Of a DNA stretch of 64,000 bases, positions 9,408-18,400 are shown piece by piece. The notes below the pieces were generated by a model. It was given only the letters and a program-made list of their open reading frames with translations, was not told the DNA's origin and did not search any database. Positions within the stretch are counted from its first letter, which is position 1. The number at the start of each line of letters is the position of its first letter. Both the position numbers and the translations under genes were made by a program. Source of the DNA: Nocardia sp. NBC_01730 (GTDB lineage: Bacteria > Actinomycetota > Actinomycetes > Mycobacteriales > Mycobacteriaceae); NCBI RefSeq assembly GCF_035920445.1, contig NZ_CP109162.1:8184001-8248000 (forward strand), given 5' to 3'.

Positions 9408-11306
9408 ATGGCTTCCGAGGCGCGGGACCGAAAGCGGCACGGTAGGCACTACACGCCGCCCGCGCTGGCGCGGTTCCTGGCGGGCAGGCTGCTGCGGCAC
9501 GCCGTGCCGTCGGCATCCGGGCTCCTGCGCGTGCTCGATCCGGCCTGCGGTGACGGCGAACTGCTGTTCGCGGTGCACACGGAGGTCGCGGCGCGATTTC
9601 CCGGCGCGCGGCTGGCCCTGACCGGTTACGACCTCGACGGCGACGCGCTCGCGGTGGCGCGCGAACGGGCCGGTGCGGCAGGGATTGTCGTGGACTGGCA
9701 GGTGGCCGACTTTATCGCGGTCGAGGCGGAGCTCGCGGACGGTTCGTTCGACGCGGTGATCACCAATCCCCCGTACGTGCGGACCCAGCAGCTGGGCGGA
9801 TCGACGGCCCAGCTGCTGAGCAAGCGTTTCGGGTTGTGTGGACGGATCGATCTGACGCATCCGTTCGTCGCGACGCTGCCACGGCTGCTGCCTACCGGGG
9901 GCATGCTCGGCCTGTTGTGCGCCAATAGATTCCTGACCACTAAGGCGGGTGCGAACATCCGGCGGCTGCTGCTGAGTGAGCTGACGCCGGTCGAACTGTA
10001 CGACCTGGGCGATACCAAGCTCTTCGCGGCGGCTGTGCTGCCCGCGATCACCATCGCGCGTCGCGACAGCTGCCGTGGCAACTGCCGCTACGTTTCCGCG
10101 TACCAGGTGAGTTCCGGCGAAATACCAGGTGAAAAGGATCTTTTCGATGCGCTGACAGCGGATCATCGCTCGCTCGTCCAGCACAACGGGCGCACCTTCG
10201 CCGTCGAGGTCGGCAGGTTGGTGACCGGGCGGCATCCGCAGGACAGGTCGACGCCGCGTTTCGCATCGGAGCAGAAGACCGTGCCACGTGGCACGCGCGA
10301 ACCCGACGCCGCGTGGCGGATGTCGCACGACGCGGTCGACATCTGGCTGGCGAAGGTAGGCGCCGCCACCTGGCGCAGCTTCGGTGATGTCGCGCGCATC
10401 CGAGTCGGCATCAAGACCACCGCGGACAGCGTTTTCATCTCCGACCGCTGGACCGAAGCCGACCCGTGCCCCGAGCCCGAACTCCTGCTCGCCCTGATCA
10501 CCCACCACGATCTCGGCCCGTGGCTGGCCACCCGCCACCGCGACATCCGCGTGCTGTACCCCTACGACCTGGCACGTTCACACCGCACCCCCGTCGATCT
10601 CGCCGACTTTCCGGACGCCGCGGCGTATCTGCTGGCCAACAAGGAGACGCTCGCCGCTCGCCGCTATGTCACCGCGAGCGGGCGGGCGTGGTTCGAGATC
10701 TGGGTTCCGCAGCGCCCGCACCTGTGGCGCGAGCCGAAGCTCGTCTTCCCGGACATCAGCGATCGTCCTCGTTTCGCGCTGGACCGCTCGGGCGCGGTGG
10801 TCAACGGCGACTGCTACTGGATCTCGCTGCCCGACCTGGCCGGCGCAGGCCCCGCCGCGGAGAAGCTGGCGTATCTGCTGATGGGCGTAGCCAATTCGGC
10901 GCTCGGGCTACGGTTCTACGACGCGGTCTGCGGCAACCGTCTGTACTCCGGCAGGCGGCGCTGGATCACCCAGTACGTGTCGCGGCTTCCGCTACCCGAC
11001 CCGGCCACGGCCCGGTCCACGGGCGTCGTCGATCTGGTCCGCGAGTTGGTCGAAGGCCGTTCGCCCGACGCCGCGGCCCAGGCCGAGCTGGACGAGCGCG
11101 TGGCGGCGGCGTTCGGACTCCGGCTAGGCGCTGACCCCGACCCCGACCATCGGCAGCAGGGTGCGGCGGGCGAACTCGCGGGCGGCATCCTGGTCGGTCA
11201 CCGGGATGAGGCCGTCGGGCGTGAGCGCGAGGGAGAGCGCCAGCCGGGCCATGATCTCGGCGACCAGGTCGGCGTCGAAGTCGTGCGTGCTGCCGGCATC
11301 CCGTAG
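9408..11306 (+). CDS. N6-adenine DNA methyltransferase (Eco57I/TaqI-like), solitary
   Basis: The frame gives 632 residues from ATG 9408. SAM-binding motif I is DPACGDG (residues 44-50), the catalytic motif IV is NPPY (120-123), and the C-terminal half resembles the target-recognition region of TaqI-like gamma-class enzymes (GDCYWISLPD, then YLLMGVANSALGLRFY). It therefore methylates adenine N6 in a specific DNA sequence. No endonuclease domain or neighbouring nuclease gene is visible, so it looks like an orphan. The protein-like sequence ends near base 11125 (VAAAFGLRLG); the last ~60 residues are antisense to the convergent tetR gene, so the original stop was probably lost or shifted. An upstream in-frame start (9309) is less likely. 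Confidence 0.85.
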   Translation: MASEARDRKRHGRHYTPPALARFLAGRLLRHAVPSASGLLRVLDPACGDGELLFAVHTEVAARFPGARLALTGYDLDGDALAVARERAGAAGIVVDWQVADFIAVEAELADGSFDAVITNPPYVRTQQLGGSTAQLLSKRFGLCGRIDLTHPFVATLPRLLPTGGMLGLLCANRFLTTKAGANIRRLLLSELTPVELYDLGDTKLFAAAVLPAITIARRDSCRGNCRYVSAYQVSSGEIPGEKDLFDALTADHRSLVQHNGRTFAVEVGRLVTGRHPQDRSTPRFASEQKTVPRGTREPDAAWRMSHDAVDIWLAKVGAATWRSFGDVARIRVGIKTTADSVFISDRWTEADPCPEPELLLALITHHDLGPWLATRHRDIRVLYPYDLARSHRTPVDLADFPDAAAYLLANKETLAARRYVTASGRAWFEIWVPQRPHLWREPKLVFPDISDRPRFALDRSGAVVNGDCYWISLPDLAGAGPAAEKLAYLLMGVANSALGLRFYDAVCGNRLYSGRRRWITQYVSRLPLPDPATARSTGVVDLVRELVEGRSPDAAAQAELDERVAAAFGLRLGADPDPDHRQQGAAGELAGGILVGHRDEAVGREREGERQPGHDLGDQVGVEVVRAAGIP

Positions 11307-11747
11307 TTCGCGCAGCTTCTCGGCCAGATAGCCGCGGCCGACGGAGAGGATCGGTCCCGCGTCGGTGGTGAGCCGGGGCAGGATCAGGTCGGGCTCGGTC
11401 CGCAGCAGTCGGCGCAGCAACTCATTGCCCGCGATGGCGCCGATAAAGGCGACGAAGATCTCCACAAGCTGATCATCGGTGCCGGAAACGGCCTGCACCT
11501 GCCGGTCGATAGCGGCGACGAAGCGCTGCGCTTCCCGCACGCTCACCGCCTCGACGAGGTCGTTCTTCGACTCGTAGCGCCGGTACAGTGTGGCCGGGCT
11601 GATGCCCGCGCGGCGCGCGATCTCGCCCATGCTGGTCCGTTTGATGCCGAAGTCCAGGAACGCCGAGAGTGCGCTTTCCAGCAGCTTCTCGCCGTCGGCG
11701 ACTGGCTTGTCCAGGATGCGCTGGAGTATGGGCGGAACGGTGGGCAT
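11124..11747 (-). CDS. TetR-family transcriptional regulator
   Basis: 207-residue regulator with an N-terminal helix-turn-helix (EIARRAGISPATLYRRYESKN) near residues 40-60 and a variable ligand-binding C-terminus. I chose the ATG at 11747 because GGAG sits five bases upstream; the frame continues to a possible start at 11831, but that extension (rich in Arg, Pro, Ala) lacks a comparable site. Its 3' end overlaps the convergent methyltransferase frame by 183 bases. A perfect 16-bp palindrome about 110 bases upstream (11857-11872) is a candidate operator. Ligand and targets are unknown. Confidence 0.87.
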   Translation of the reverse strand: MPTVPPILQRILDKPVADGEKLLESALSAFLDFGIKRTSMGEIARRAGISPATLYRRYESKNDLVEAVSVREAQRFVAAIDRQVQAVSGTDDQLVEIFVAFIGAIAGNELLRRLLRTEPDLILPRLTTDAGPILSVGRGYLAEKLRELRDAGSTHDFDADLVAEIMARLALSLALTPDGLIPVTDQDAAREFARRTLLPMVGVGVSA

Positions 11748-12098
11748 CGGATCTCCAGTGGTCTCGGCGCGGACGCCAGGCGGGTCGGCCGCGCGGAGCG
11801 GCACAGCGACGGAGCGGACGGGGACGTTCATTATTCCACCGGGATACCGTCGTGTGGTCGGGCATGCCCGACGGGAACCGAGCGTCAGGCGATCTTGACC
11901 ATCCGACGCGACGACAATGCCCTGCGCGCGGGACTTTTCACCTGCCGTTCATCGTCGAGACCGCGGCGTCCGCGCCTGGATGGTGGCTGACAAATGGGTG
12001 CGGATGCGGCCGCGCTGATGGCGCTGGATCAGCACGCCGCGGCCGGTCTTGTCCCAATCACCGTGGCAACGTGACACGCGGCGACCATGGTGTTCGAG
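11748..12098. other. Gap between tetR and the 61-residue gene
   Basis: 351 bases without a convincing gene. It contains the upstream region of the tetR gene, including an AT-rich patch (CATTATTCC, 11828-11836) that could hold its promoter, and the 11857-11872 palindrome. The remaining stretch to 12098 shows only shadow frames. Confidence 0.5.
11857..11872. promoter_or_regulatory. Perfect 16-bp palindrome upstream of tetR
   Basis: GTCGGGCATGCCCGAC reads the same on both strands. It lies about 110 bases upstream of the preferred tetR start and about 26 bases from the upstream alternative start, a common position and size for an autoregulatory TetR operator. Binding is inferred only. Confidence 0.4.
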
Positions 12099-12284
12099 TC
12101 ACTGGCGGGGTAGATTCAACTCGGCCATTTCCTGCTCGATCGCGTTCGCGGCGAAATCGACACCGGTGGAACGTAATTCATGAACCCGACGCTGGAGTGC
12201 CTCGACTCCGCCTGGTTGGGCCGCGATGTCGGCCACGCTGATCCGCCCCTTGGGCCGGTGTACACCCGACTGCACGTACGACAC
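12099..12284 (-). CDS. Small hypothetical protein (61 residues)
   Basis: I do not recognise this protein. It starts at a GTG (12284) with an almost ideal ribosome site GGAGGT six bases upstream; the frame is open a little further, to an ATG at 12305, but that would place the ribosome site inside the gene. The product is soluble and mostly helical in appearance: an N-terminal SYVQSGVHRPKGRIS segment, then VEALQRRVHELRS and DFAANAIEQEMAELN, which could form two amphipathic helices. No signal peptide or membrane segment. It stands alone on the minus strand downstream of the AbrB-like fragment, so a small toxin-antitoxin or regulatory role is conceivable but unsupported. Confidence 0.6.
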   Translation of the reverse strand: MSYVQSGVHRPKGRISVADIAAQPGGVEALQRRVHELRSTGVDFAANAIEQEMAELNLPRQ

Positions 12285-12447
12285 CGTGATACCTCCTGCC
12301 TGCACGCTCGCTCAGCGACCCGGGTTGGTTCACCACTGCGCTACGAGCCGCACGACAACCGTTCCGGCAGGAGACCCCGGGTCACCGGGCACGCTGGCTG
12401 AATGTTATCAGCGCTTCTGGTGATGCCTTCGATAAATGTGGCCTGTA

Positions 12448-12678
12448 TCACACCTCATTTGCCGTGCGGTGACGGGCTGTGTTGTGTACATAGGCGGTCG
12501 CATTCAGGCGAATGCGACCTTGCTCTGACTCGCCCAGTTCGCGGCGGACCTTGCCGGGCACACTTACAGTCCCCCTGCTGCTGACGCGCACCGATCCGAA
12601 AGCGCCGAAGCGGCCGTGAATTGGACAGCGGCAACGGACGTCTGGGGCGGTGAGCAGCGCGGCCTGGTGCGCCTTCAC
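12448..12678 (-). pseudogene. AbrB/SpoVT-like antitoxin-type fragment
   Basis: A 76-codon minus-strand frame begins directly after the stop of the last operon gene (TGA immediately followed by GTG). Its middle reads VRVSSRGTVSVPGKVRRELG, which matches the swapped-hairpin signature of AbrB-like DNA-binding antitoxins (V-x-S-x-RG-x-V-x-VP-x-x-VRRELG). The flanking parts are not protein-like, the usual C-terminal partner-binding region is missing, and no toxin gene is evident. It is either a decayed antitoxin or a very short functional regulator. The remaining bases of the 12285-12447 gap hold nothing I can name. Confidence is limited because the match is short. Confidence 0.35.
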
Positions 12679-13854
12679 TCACTGCTTCGCGAGGGTGCCG
12701 GTTCCGAGGGGATACCATGCCGCTCGGTAGGTGCCGTCGCTTTCTGGCGAGCTGATGGAGACGTTGCTGTCCCGGGCGATGGGCAGAACCATTCTGCGGC
12801 CGGTGAACTGGGTGGGGTCGTTGTAGGGGTCCGCTGTGCTGGTGTTGATCGCATAATCGACTTCTTGTTCACCGGGGCCTGTCACCTTGACCACGATGCC
12901 GGAATGCTCGCCCCGGACGGTGCACAGCAGGAGCCCGTCGGTGGTCGCGGTGTGGTTTCCGGTAGTGGTGATGAGATGGGGATCCGTCAGAATGCTGGCG
13001 GTGTAATCGATGGAGAGGTTGTCGAGGTCGACATCGGTTGGTTGGACGGTGACCAGTGTGGTCAGTGTATGGGTGCGTTTTTGCTGGTGGGTTTTGTCCC
13101 ACAAGGTGAGGGTGAGTATGAAGAGGGTGGTGTGGGAAAGGGTGAGGGAATGGCTTTCGCCGGGGCCCGTGTACGCGCCTGCGCCGTCGTCGTTGAGGTC
13201 GGTGATGTCCATGGGGCCGGCGAGTTGGTCGTAGTCGATGGTGAGGGTGTAGTACGGCTTGCCTGGGGTTGCACCCTTGTCGAATCCGATCGGATCGCAC
13301 GACCAGCTGAGCTGGAGGTGCTCGCCCTGCCGGACGAGGACCTTGTCCGGCGGGTCGGCGCGGAAACTGTCGAATACGGTTCCCGCGGGGCATTTTGCGA
13401 GCGGGATGTTCTGAGACGGCCGTGCGTCACCGATGTGTTCCGTGACCGTGATGATGGTTGTCGTGAGGTCATCGGATCGGAGTTTGTCGCTGACCTTGAC
13501 CGTGACCTTGACGTTCAGGGAGTCACCGGGGCCGAGTACAGGGTGGCGGCTGTTGTGTGGCGTGAGGGAGAGGTAGTGAACGTTTTTATTTTTGTCGAAT
13601 GCGTGCTTGAAATCCCAGCTACCGGGATGTGACGGTGTGATTATGGAGTCCTGGACGGCCTGGTCGGTACAAAGATTCTCGGGAGTATCGCCGGGATTGA
13701 GGTCGATGGCGATTTCCTGACAGGTGATGTCGCTGTTCGTCTCGTTCTTGAACGAGAAATAGAGGGTGACGTTCTTACCGGCATTGGGTGTTTCCGGATC
13801 GGTGCTGAAGTTTTCGAGAACGATGGGGAGGGGACCGCCGTCGCCGTTGCTCAT
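12679..13854 (-). CDS. Beta-rich protein with Ig-like and shared C-terminal module (operon gene 6)
   Basis: 391 residues, no named family recognised. The N-terminal two thirds look like Ig-type beta domains: ENFSTDPETPNAGKNVTLYF and later FRADPPDKVLVRQGEHLQLS both show the pattern acidic-rich strand, Gly, then Leu-x-Trp/Phe seen in bacterial Ig-like repeats. The C-terminal ~93 residues (299-391) are a third copy of the module duplicated in the preceding gene: TDGLLLCTV, a VKVTGP strand, a LPIARDSNV strand, and the closing WYPLGTG. There is no signal peptide. A strong ribosome site (GGAGGAG) precedes the ATG, 18 bases after the upstream stop, so it is the last gene of a six-gene operon. Probably a structural or binding protein; no catalytic motif is visible. 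Confidence 0.8.
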   Translation of the reverse strand: MSNGDGGPLPIVLENFSTDPETPNAGKNVTLYFSFKNETNSDITCQEIAIDLNPGDTPENLCTDQAVQDSIITPSHPGSWDFKHAFDKNKNVHYLSLTPHNSRHPVLGPGDSLNVKVTVKVSDKLRSDDLTTTIITVTEHIGDARPSQNIPLAKCPAGTVFDSFRADPPDKVLVRQGEHLQLSWSCDPIGFDKGATPGKPYYTLTIDYDQLAGPMDITDLNDDGAGAYTGPGESHSLTLSHTTLFILTLTLWDKTHQQKRTHTLTTLVTVQPTDVDLDNLSIDYTASILTDPHLITTTGNHTATTDGLLLCTVRGEHSGIVVKVTGPGEQEVDYAINTSTADPYNDPTQFTGRRMVLPIARDSNVSISSPESDGTYRAAWYPLGTGTLAKQ

Positions 13855-13872
13855 CGTGTGCTCCTCCGGGTG

Positions 13873-15468
13873 CTATTGCGCGAGGTCTTCGGGACCGAGA
13901 GGGTGCCAGCTGAGCTTGTGTTGCAGGTCCGCGTCTCCGGTTGTGGCGAATGTGACCTTGCTGGCTTTGCGGATGGGAAGTGTGAAGTTCTGATTGTCCC
14001 GGCCGTGGAGGTCCTCGGCGGAGTCCGAAGTGATCGTGAAGCCTTCCGGCGGGACGGGGCCGCAGGCGCCAGGCGGAGTGATCTCGACACGGAGTGTGCC
14101 GCCGGCGACGGAGCCGAAGAGGAATCCGTCTGTCGGTGCGGTGTAGTCGGTGCCATGCTCGAGAGGCGTCTGACCGGTGTGGAGCATACGGCTCGATCCG
14201 GTGACGCGGAGGTGGCCGGCTCGGAGGTCGCCACCCAGGATCACACTGGCGGTGGTCAGGTCCATGGAGGCAGGGGTATCGCCGTCGGGCTGATAGGTGG
14301 CTCGGAGGTGGTAGCCGACACCGATGCCGTTGAGAGGCTCGGTGGGGACGGTGAAGTAAGCGAGCTTCTCGTTTCCGGGATCGGTGGTGCGATAGGCGCG
14401 GATCTGGTCGTTGTCCAGGCGAACCGTCCGGGTGTCGGGTCCGCTGGAAACGTTGTAGGTGAGGGTATAGCCGAATGGCGAACCCTCACTGTTCTCGGGT
14501 CCGTGCCAATGCAGGTCGGTGATGTCACCGGCATGGACGGTGAGGTTTGCGGGATAGAAGTCTTCGACGGGCCGGTCTTCCGGCCACTGGGCACCGGCAG
14601 CTTCGTCGGCATGGGCGGCGGTGGGGGCGCGCAGCGGCGCTTCGACGCTGTCTGCCAGGTTGTCGGTGAGGTTTCCGGTGCCGACAGGGTGCCAGGTCAG
14701 GCTGTATGCCTGCGGGTCGGGAAGCCCGAATGCGAGGGTGCTGTGCTTGCCGATCGGAATGGTGAGGTTGCAGTTGTATGCGCCCCGCGAGTCGGTGTCG
14801 GCGACGAGGAGATGCCAGGTGGAGGGCATACCGGCCCGCCCGCCTGTCCTGGGGTTCGCAGGGGTGACCTGAATCCAGAGTCTGTCGTCGGTGACCGAAC
14901 CACACAGGAATCCGTCGGTGAGCGCGAGGTATTGCGTGTTGTTGGCAAAGCCTTCCTGGGTCTCGGTGAGGATGTGGGTGGTTCCGGTGAGGCTGTTGAT
15001 GCTGCCGGCTTCGAGATCACCGCGATGGACGAATGTCGCGGTGGTCAGGTCCTGGGTTTCTTCGACTCCTTGCTGTTTGCAGACGGCCTGGAGGTGGTAG
15101 CCCACGGCGATGCCGTCCAGGGGCTCGGTCGGGTAGGCGAAATCGAGGAGTTTGCCAGGGTCGCCGGGGTTCGGGAGTGCGTATTCGAGTGGGCTGTCGG
15201 GGTCGTCGGGGTCTTGTCTCTGGAACAGGTCCGTGTCGTTCACCGTGACCTGCCGGGCGTCTTCACCACCAGTGTTGTAGTACAGGGAGTAGTGGACAAC
15301 CGGGTTGTTCGTGCAGGTCCAATGCAGGGTGGTGGTTTCGCCTCGGATTATCGGGGTGTCGTCGGCGTAGAAATTCTCGAAGGTTCCGTCGTCGCCGGTC
15401 GGCCAGAACTGCACCGGCGGCCCCGTGGGAGCCTGGCCGGCGGGGTGGGGTTCGTTGCGGCTGGTCAC
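13873..15468 (-). CDS. Tandem beta-module protein (operon gene 5)
   Basis: 531 residues from the GTG at 15468, whose first base is the last base of the preceding stop (TAGTG), implying translational coupling. It consists of two ~230-residue copies of the same module (about 29-265 and 301-531). Each opens with an Ig-like strand pair (ENFYADDTPIIRGETTTLHW; EDFYPANLTVHAGDITDLHW), contains a VGYHL segment and a TDGFL-GSV strand, then a TIPI/TLPI-K strand, and closes with WHPVGTG or WHPLGPED. An Ala/Glu/Pro linker joins them. No signal peptide, membrane helix or catalytic motif. The frame continues upstream to 15966 inside the previous gene, but that part is Arg/His-rich shadow sequence. Likely a binding or scaffolding component of the operon's product. 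Confidence 0.8.
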   Translation of the reverse strand: MTSRNEPHPAGQAPTGPPVQFWPTGDDGTFENFYADDTPIIRGETTTLHWTCTNNPVVHYSLYYNTGGEDARQVTVNDTDLFQRQDPDDPDSPLEYALPNPGDPGKLLDFAYPTEPLDGIAVGYHLQAVCKQQGVEETQDLTTATFVHRGDLEAGSINSLTGTTHILTETQEGFANNTQYLALTDGFLCGSVTDDRLWIQVTPANPRTGGRAGMPSTWHLLVADTDSRGAYNCNLTIPIGKHSTLAFGLPDPQAYSLTWHPVGTGNLTDNLADSVEAPLRAPTAAHADEAAGAQWPEDRPVEDFYPANLTVHAGDITDLHWHGPENSEGSPFGYTLTYNVSSGPDTRTVRLDNDQIRAYRTTDPGNEKLAYFTVPTEPLNGIGVGYHLRATYQPDGDTPASMDLTTASVILGGDLRAGHLRVTGSSRMLHTGQTPLEHGTDYTAPTDGFLFGSVAGGTLRVEITPPGACGPVPPEGFTITSDSAEDLHGRDNQNFTLPIRKASKVTFATTGDADLQHKLSWHPLGPEDLAQ

Positions 15469-18400
15469 TAGGGCTGCTCCTGGTGCGGACGAGTCGCCGC
15501 ATCGATGGGAACCTGCGAGGAGTTCGTCGTCTCCGGCATGTCTTGCGTCGGGGACGCAATCTGGTCGAGGGTGGTGGCCAGGGTCAGATAGCCGGTGCGG
15601 GCGACGGAATTGGGCTGGTCGAGGTGAGCGACGACGTCGGGAGAGGTGATGGGGTAGTGGTCCCACGGCACGGCGGTCTGCGCCGCCTGGCTCAGAGCCG
15701 TGCGACCGGTGCCGTCCGAGCGCGGTTCGGACCAGTCCCAGATGCCGGTCCACGCGTCGGGGCGGGGCATGACCATGCCTGTCACCTGGGTGACCTCCCC
15801 GGTGTTCGGATCGGGTTGGCTGGTCGGGGCGGGCCGGGTGCCGGCCAGGATCGGGCCGACCCGGCAGGCGATCTGCAATCGTGACAGAGGTGTGCGGAAA
15901 GCTTCGTCGGGCAGGCGGACGCTGACCGCGGGCAAGATGTCGGTCACTGCGTTGATCTCTGCCCACGGGTGGGCCAGCATCGTCACGTAGGCGACGACCG
16001 GTGTGACTGGGTCGTCACCGTGAGCATGCGGATTTTCCGGCATGAGTGCGAGGTTGACCGGCAACGCGAGGTCCTGAGCGGTGATCTTGCGGGCGTAGCC
16101 GCTGTCCCCGCCGTCGGCGGTGCGGAAGACGCTGTAATCGGTGTTCTCACCCTGCAGGACAGGTCCGTCGGGGCCGTCGGTCTTGTGGGTGAAGTAGCCG
16201 ATCAGGCCGTCGGTGGTCACGATGACGCCGTCGTCGTTCTCTTGCTGGCCGCCCAGCCGGATGTTCCACCTCCACTGCTTTTTCAGGTAGTCGGGCGTGG
16301 GGAAGTCCAGCACCGGGTACGGCGCGGAGTCGCTGCCCCAGCTGGGATCGGTGATGGGCAGCGTAAAGCTCTCCAGAGTCAGCCGGGCCCGCAGCAGCGC
16401 GACGGGCATCCCGATCAGCGGCGCCACCATCGTGCCGTCGTTGCCGGGAGGCGGGGCGGTGGCGGCCGAGTCGTCAATGCGCCGCATGAGGGCGTCGAAA
16501 GCCTCGGTGCCGCCGTTACGCAGGCCGGTGAGGAAGCCGAAAAGCTCGGGGCATGTGCGGGCGAAGTCGCCGTTCGGGTCGGTCGGGTCGTCGTGGTGGG
16601 GGTAGTAGGGGAGGGTGGCCCAATCGATGGCCGCCCCTTCGGTGTGCCCGTCGGTGCCGATCCCCTTGCGGGCTTCCATGATGCCGCGCCCGCACTCGTC
16701 ATGAACGAGCAGGGACTGGGAGAGGTGATTCAGGAGCAGCCACCCGAGCGCCGGAGTCGGGGCCGGTTCGCTCGAGGTGGCCACGACCGGCGGGTCGTTG
16801 ATGACCGCCCCGGGGACGGCGGCGGAAGTGTTGGCAGGGACCAAGTCGAATCGCAGCCGAGTCGGTCCGGTGATGCGTGGTGCCAGTTGCACGTAGCAGC
16901 CGGGGTTCGTCCACTTCTCACCCACCGTGATCGGTTCGTTGTTCTCGGTGCTGGGCTCGAGGGTGTCGGCGATCCACGGCAGGCGCTGTGCGGGGCTGAG
17001 TTCGCCGCCGATGCCAGCATCGATGTAGGTGAAGTTGCGTCCCATGGAGTCCACGACACCGGCGAAGGTGACAACGAACTGTCCTGCGCAGGCAGGGAAA
17101 AACCGGATTTTCGCGGTCGGGGCCATCACGTCGGGGTCGGGCGAGGGGAAGCCGCTGTCGGGGTAGTCGTAGCCGGCAAGCACGTCACACAGGTGGCTCT
17201 CGCTCGGGTCGTTCTCGTTCGGCTTGACCCCCATGCCCGGCATGCGCTGATCCAGGTTCCGGTGAAAACCGTCCAGCATCTGCGAGATCTCTCCGACGCC
17301 GAGCCGACCGGCCAGATCCTCGAGCGCTTCGAGGGGCGCATCGGTGTAGCGGCGCAGGTGTCGTTCGACAGCGCCGTTCACCAGGTGCCGCGGCAGGTCG
17401 GTCAGAGCGGAACGACCGACGAACTTCCATGCGGGTATCGGCTGCGGGGCACCGGTTTTCGTCAGCCGGTAACGGCCGCTGCCGGCGTCGAAGACCCAGT
17501 GGTAGCCGTCGTTGGCGTCGGCCGGGATGGGGTAGTAGTCCATCTCCCACAGCAGGTAGACCGGCGACCACGGCTGGTCCCACATGCCGGTGAAGTATCC
17601 CGGGCCCGTCGCCTGCCCTGCGGCATCGTGGAAGGCCTCGGAGACGCCGTGAACCAGGGTTTCGATGTCTTTGACCAGGTCGTTGTCCTCGGCGGTGCCG
17701 CGAGCTGCGGCCCGGGACAGCAGCGTGAACTCACGGAACAGGCCGGTAAAGCACGCCCGCACGTGGCCCGGAAGTTTGGCGCTCCAGTCGGGCAGCGGCG
17801 GCGGTTCCGGGGGCGGCTGCATATCGTTGTCGATGAGCATGGCGGCCACCAATTGATCGTCGGAACGACACGGCAGCGCCTCTGGATACTGCTCCTCCTC
17901 GGCATTCACCCCGCCGAGCACGACGACCGGATCATAGGGTGCGTAGAAAGGGGGGAGCGGGACAGCTTTCAGCGCGCGGTGGATCCCATCAGGATTCTGG
18001 CACGTCGGATCCAGACCCTGAGCCCTGGCGTACCGGGTGATGCTCGCCTCGAATTCCTCCGCCGTCGCCCCGTACGGGATCCCGTCCGCCTCGGCGAGCA
18101 GGCCCTTCATCTCATCCTGAACTCGCCGCAGTCCGGACGCGAGCTTGTCGATCGCCGTACCCGGGTCGAAGTCCGCCGGTCGTCCGGCACCTCCGTCCTC
18201 GGGCGGCATCTTGCCCAGCCGCCACAGGTCGTACAACCTGTTCTGCAATCCGATTTCGTTGCGCGCGAGCAGGTTGTATCGGTATTGCTTTTCATTGAGT
18301 TCGGCCAGCCATTCCCGCTCCTTGTTCAGTTCGTCCTCCGTCACGGAGGTCCGAGATCCCGGCGCGTCGGTGATAGTCCAGGCGTGGCCGATGTCGTGCG

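Noticed and set aside
13858..15471. 537-codon plus-strand open frame
   Set aside because: Antisense to the tandem-module gene; Gly/Val/Glu-rich without any domain.
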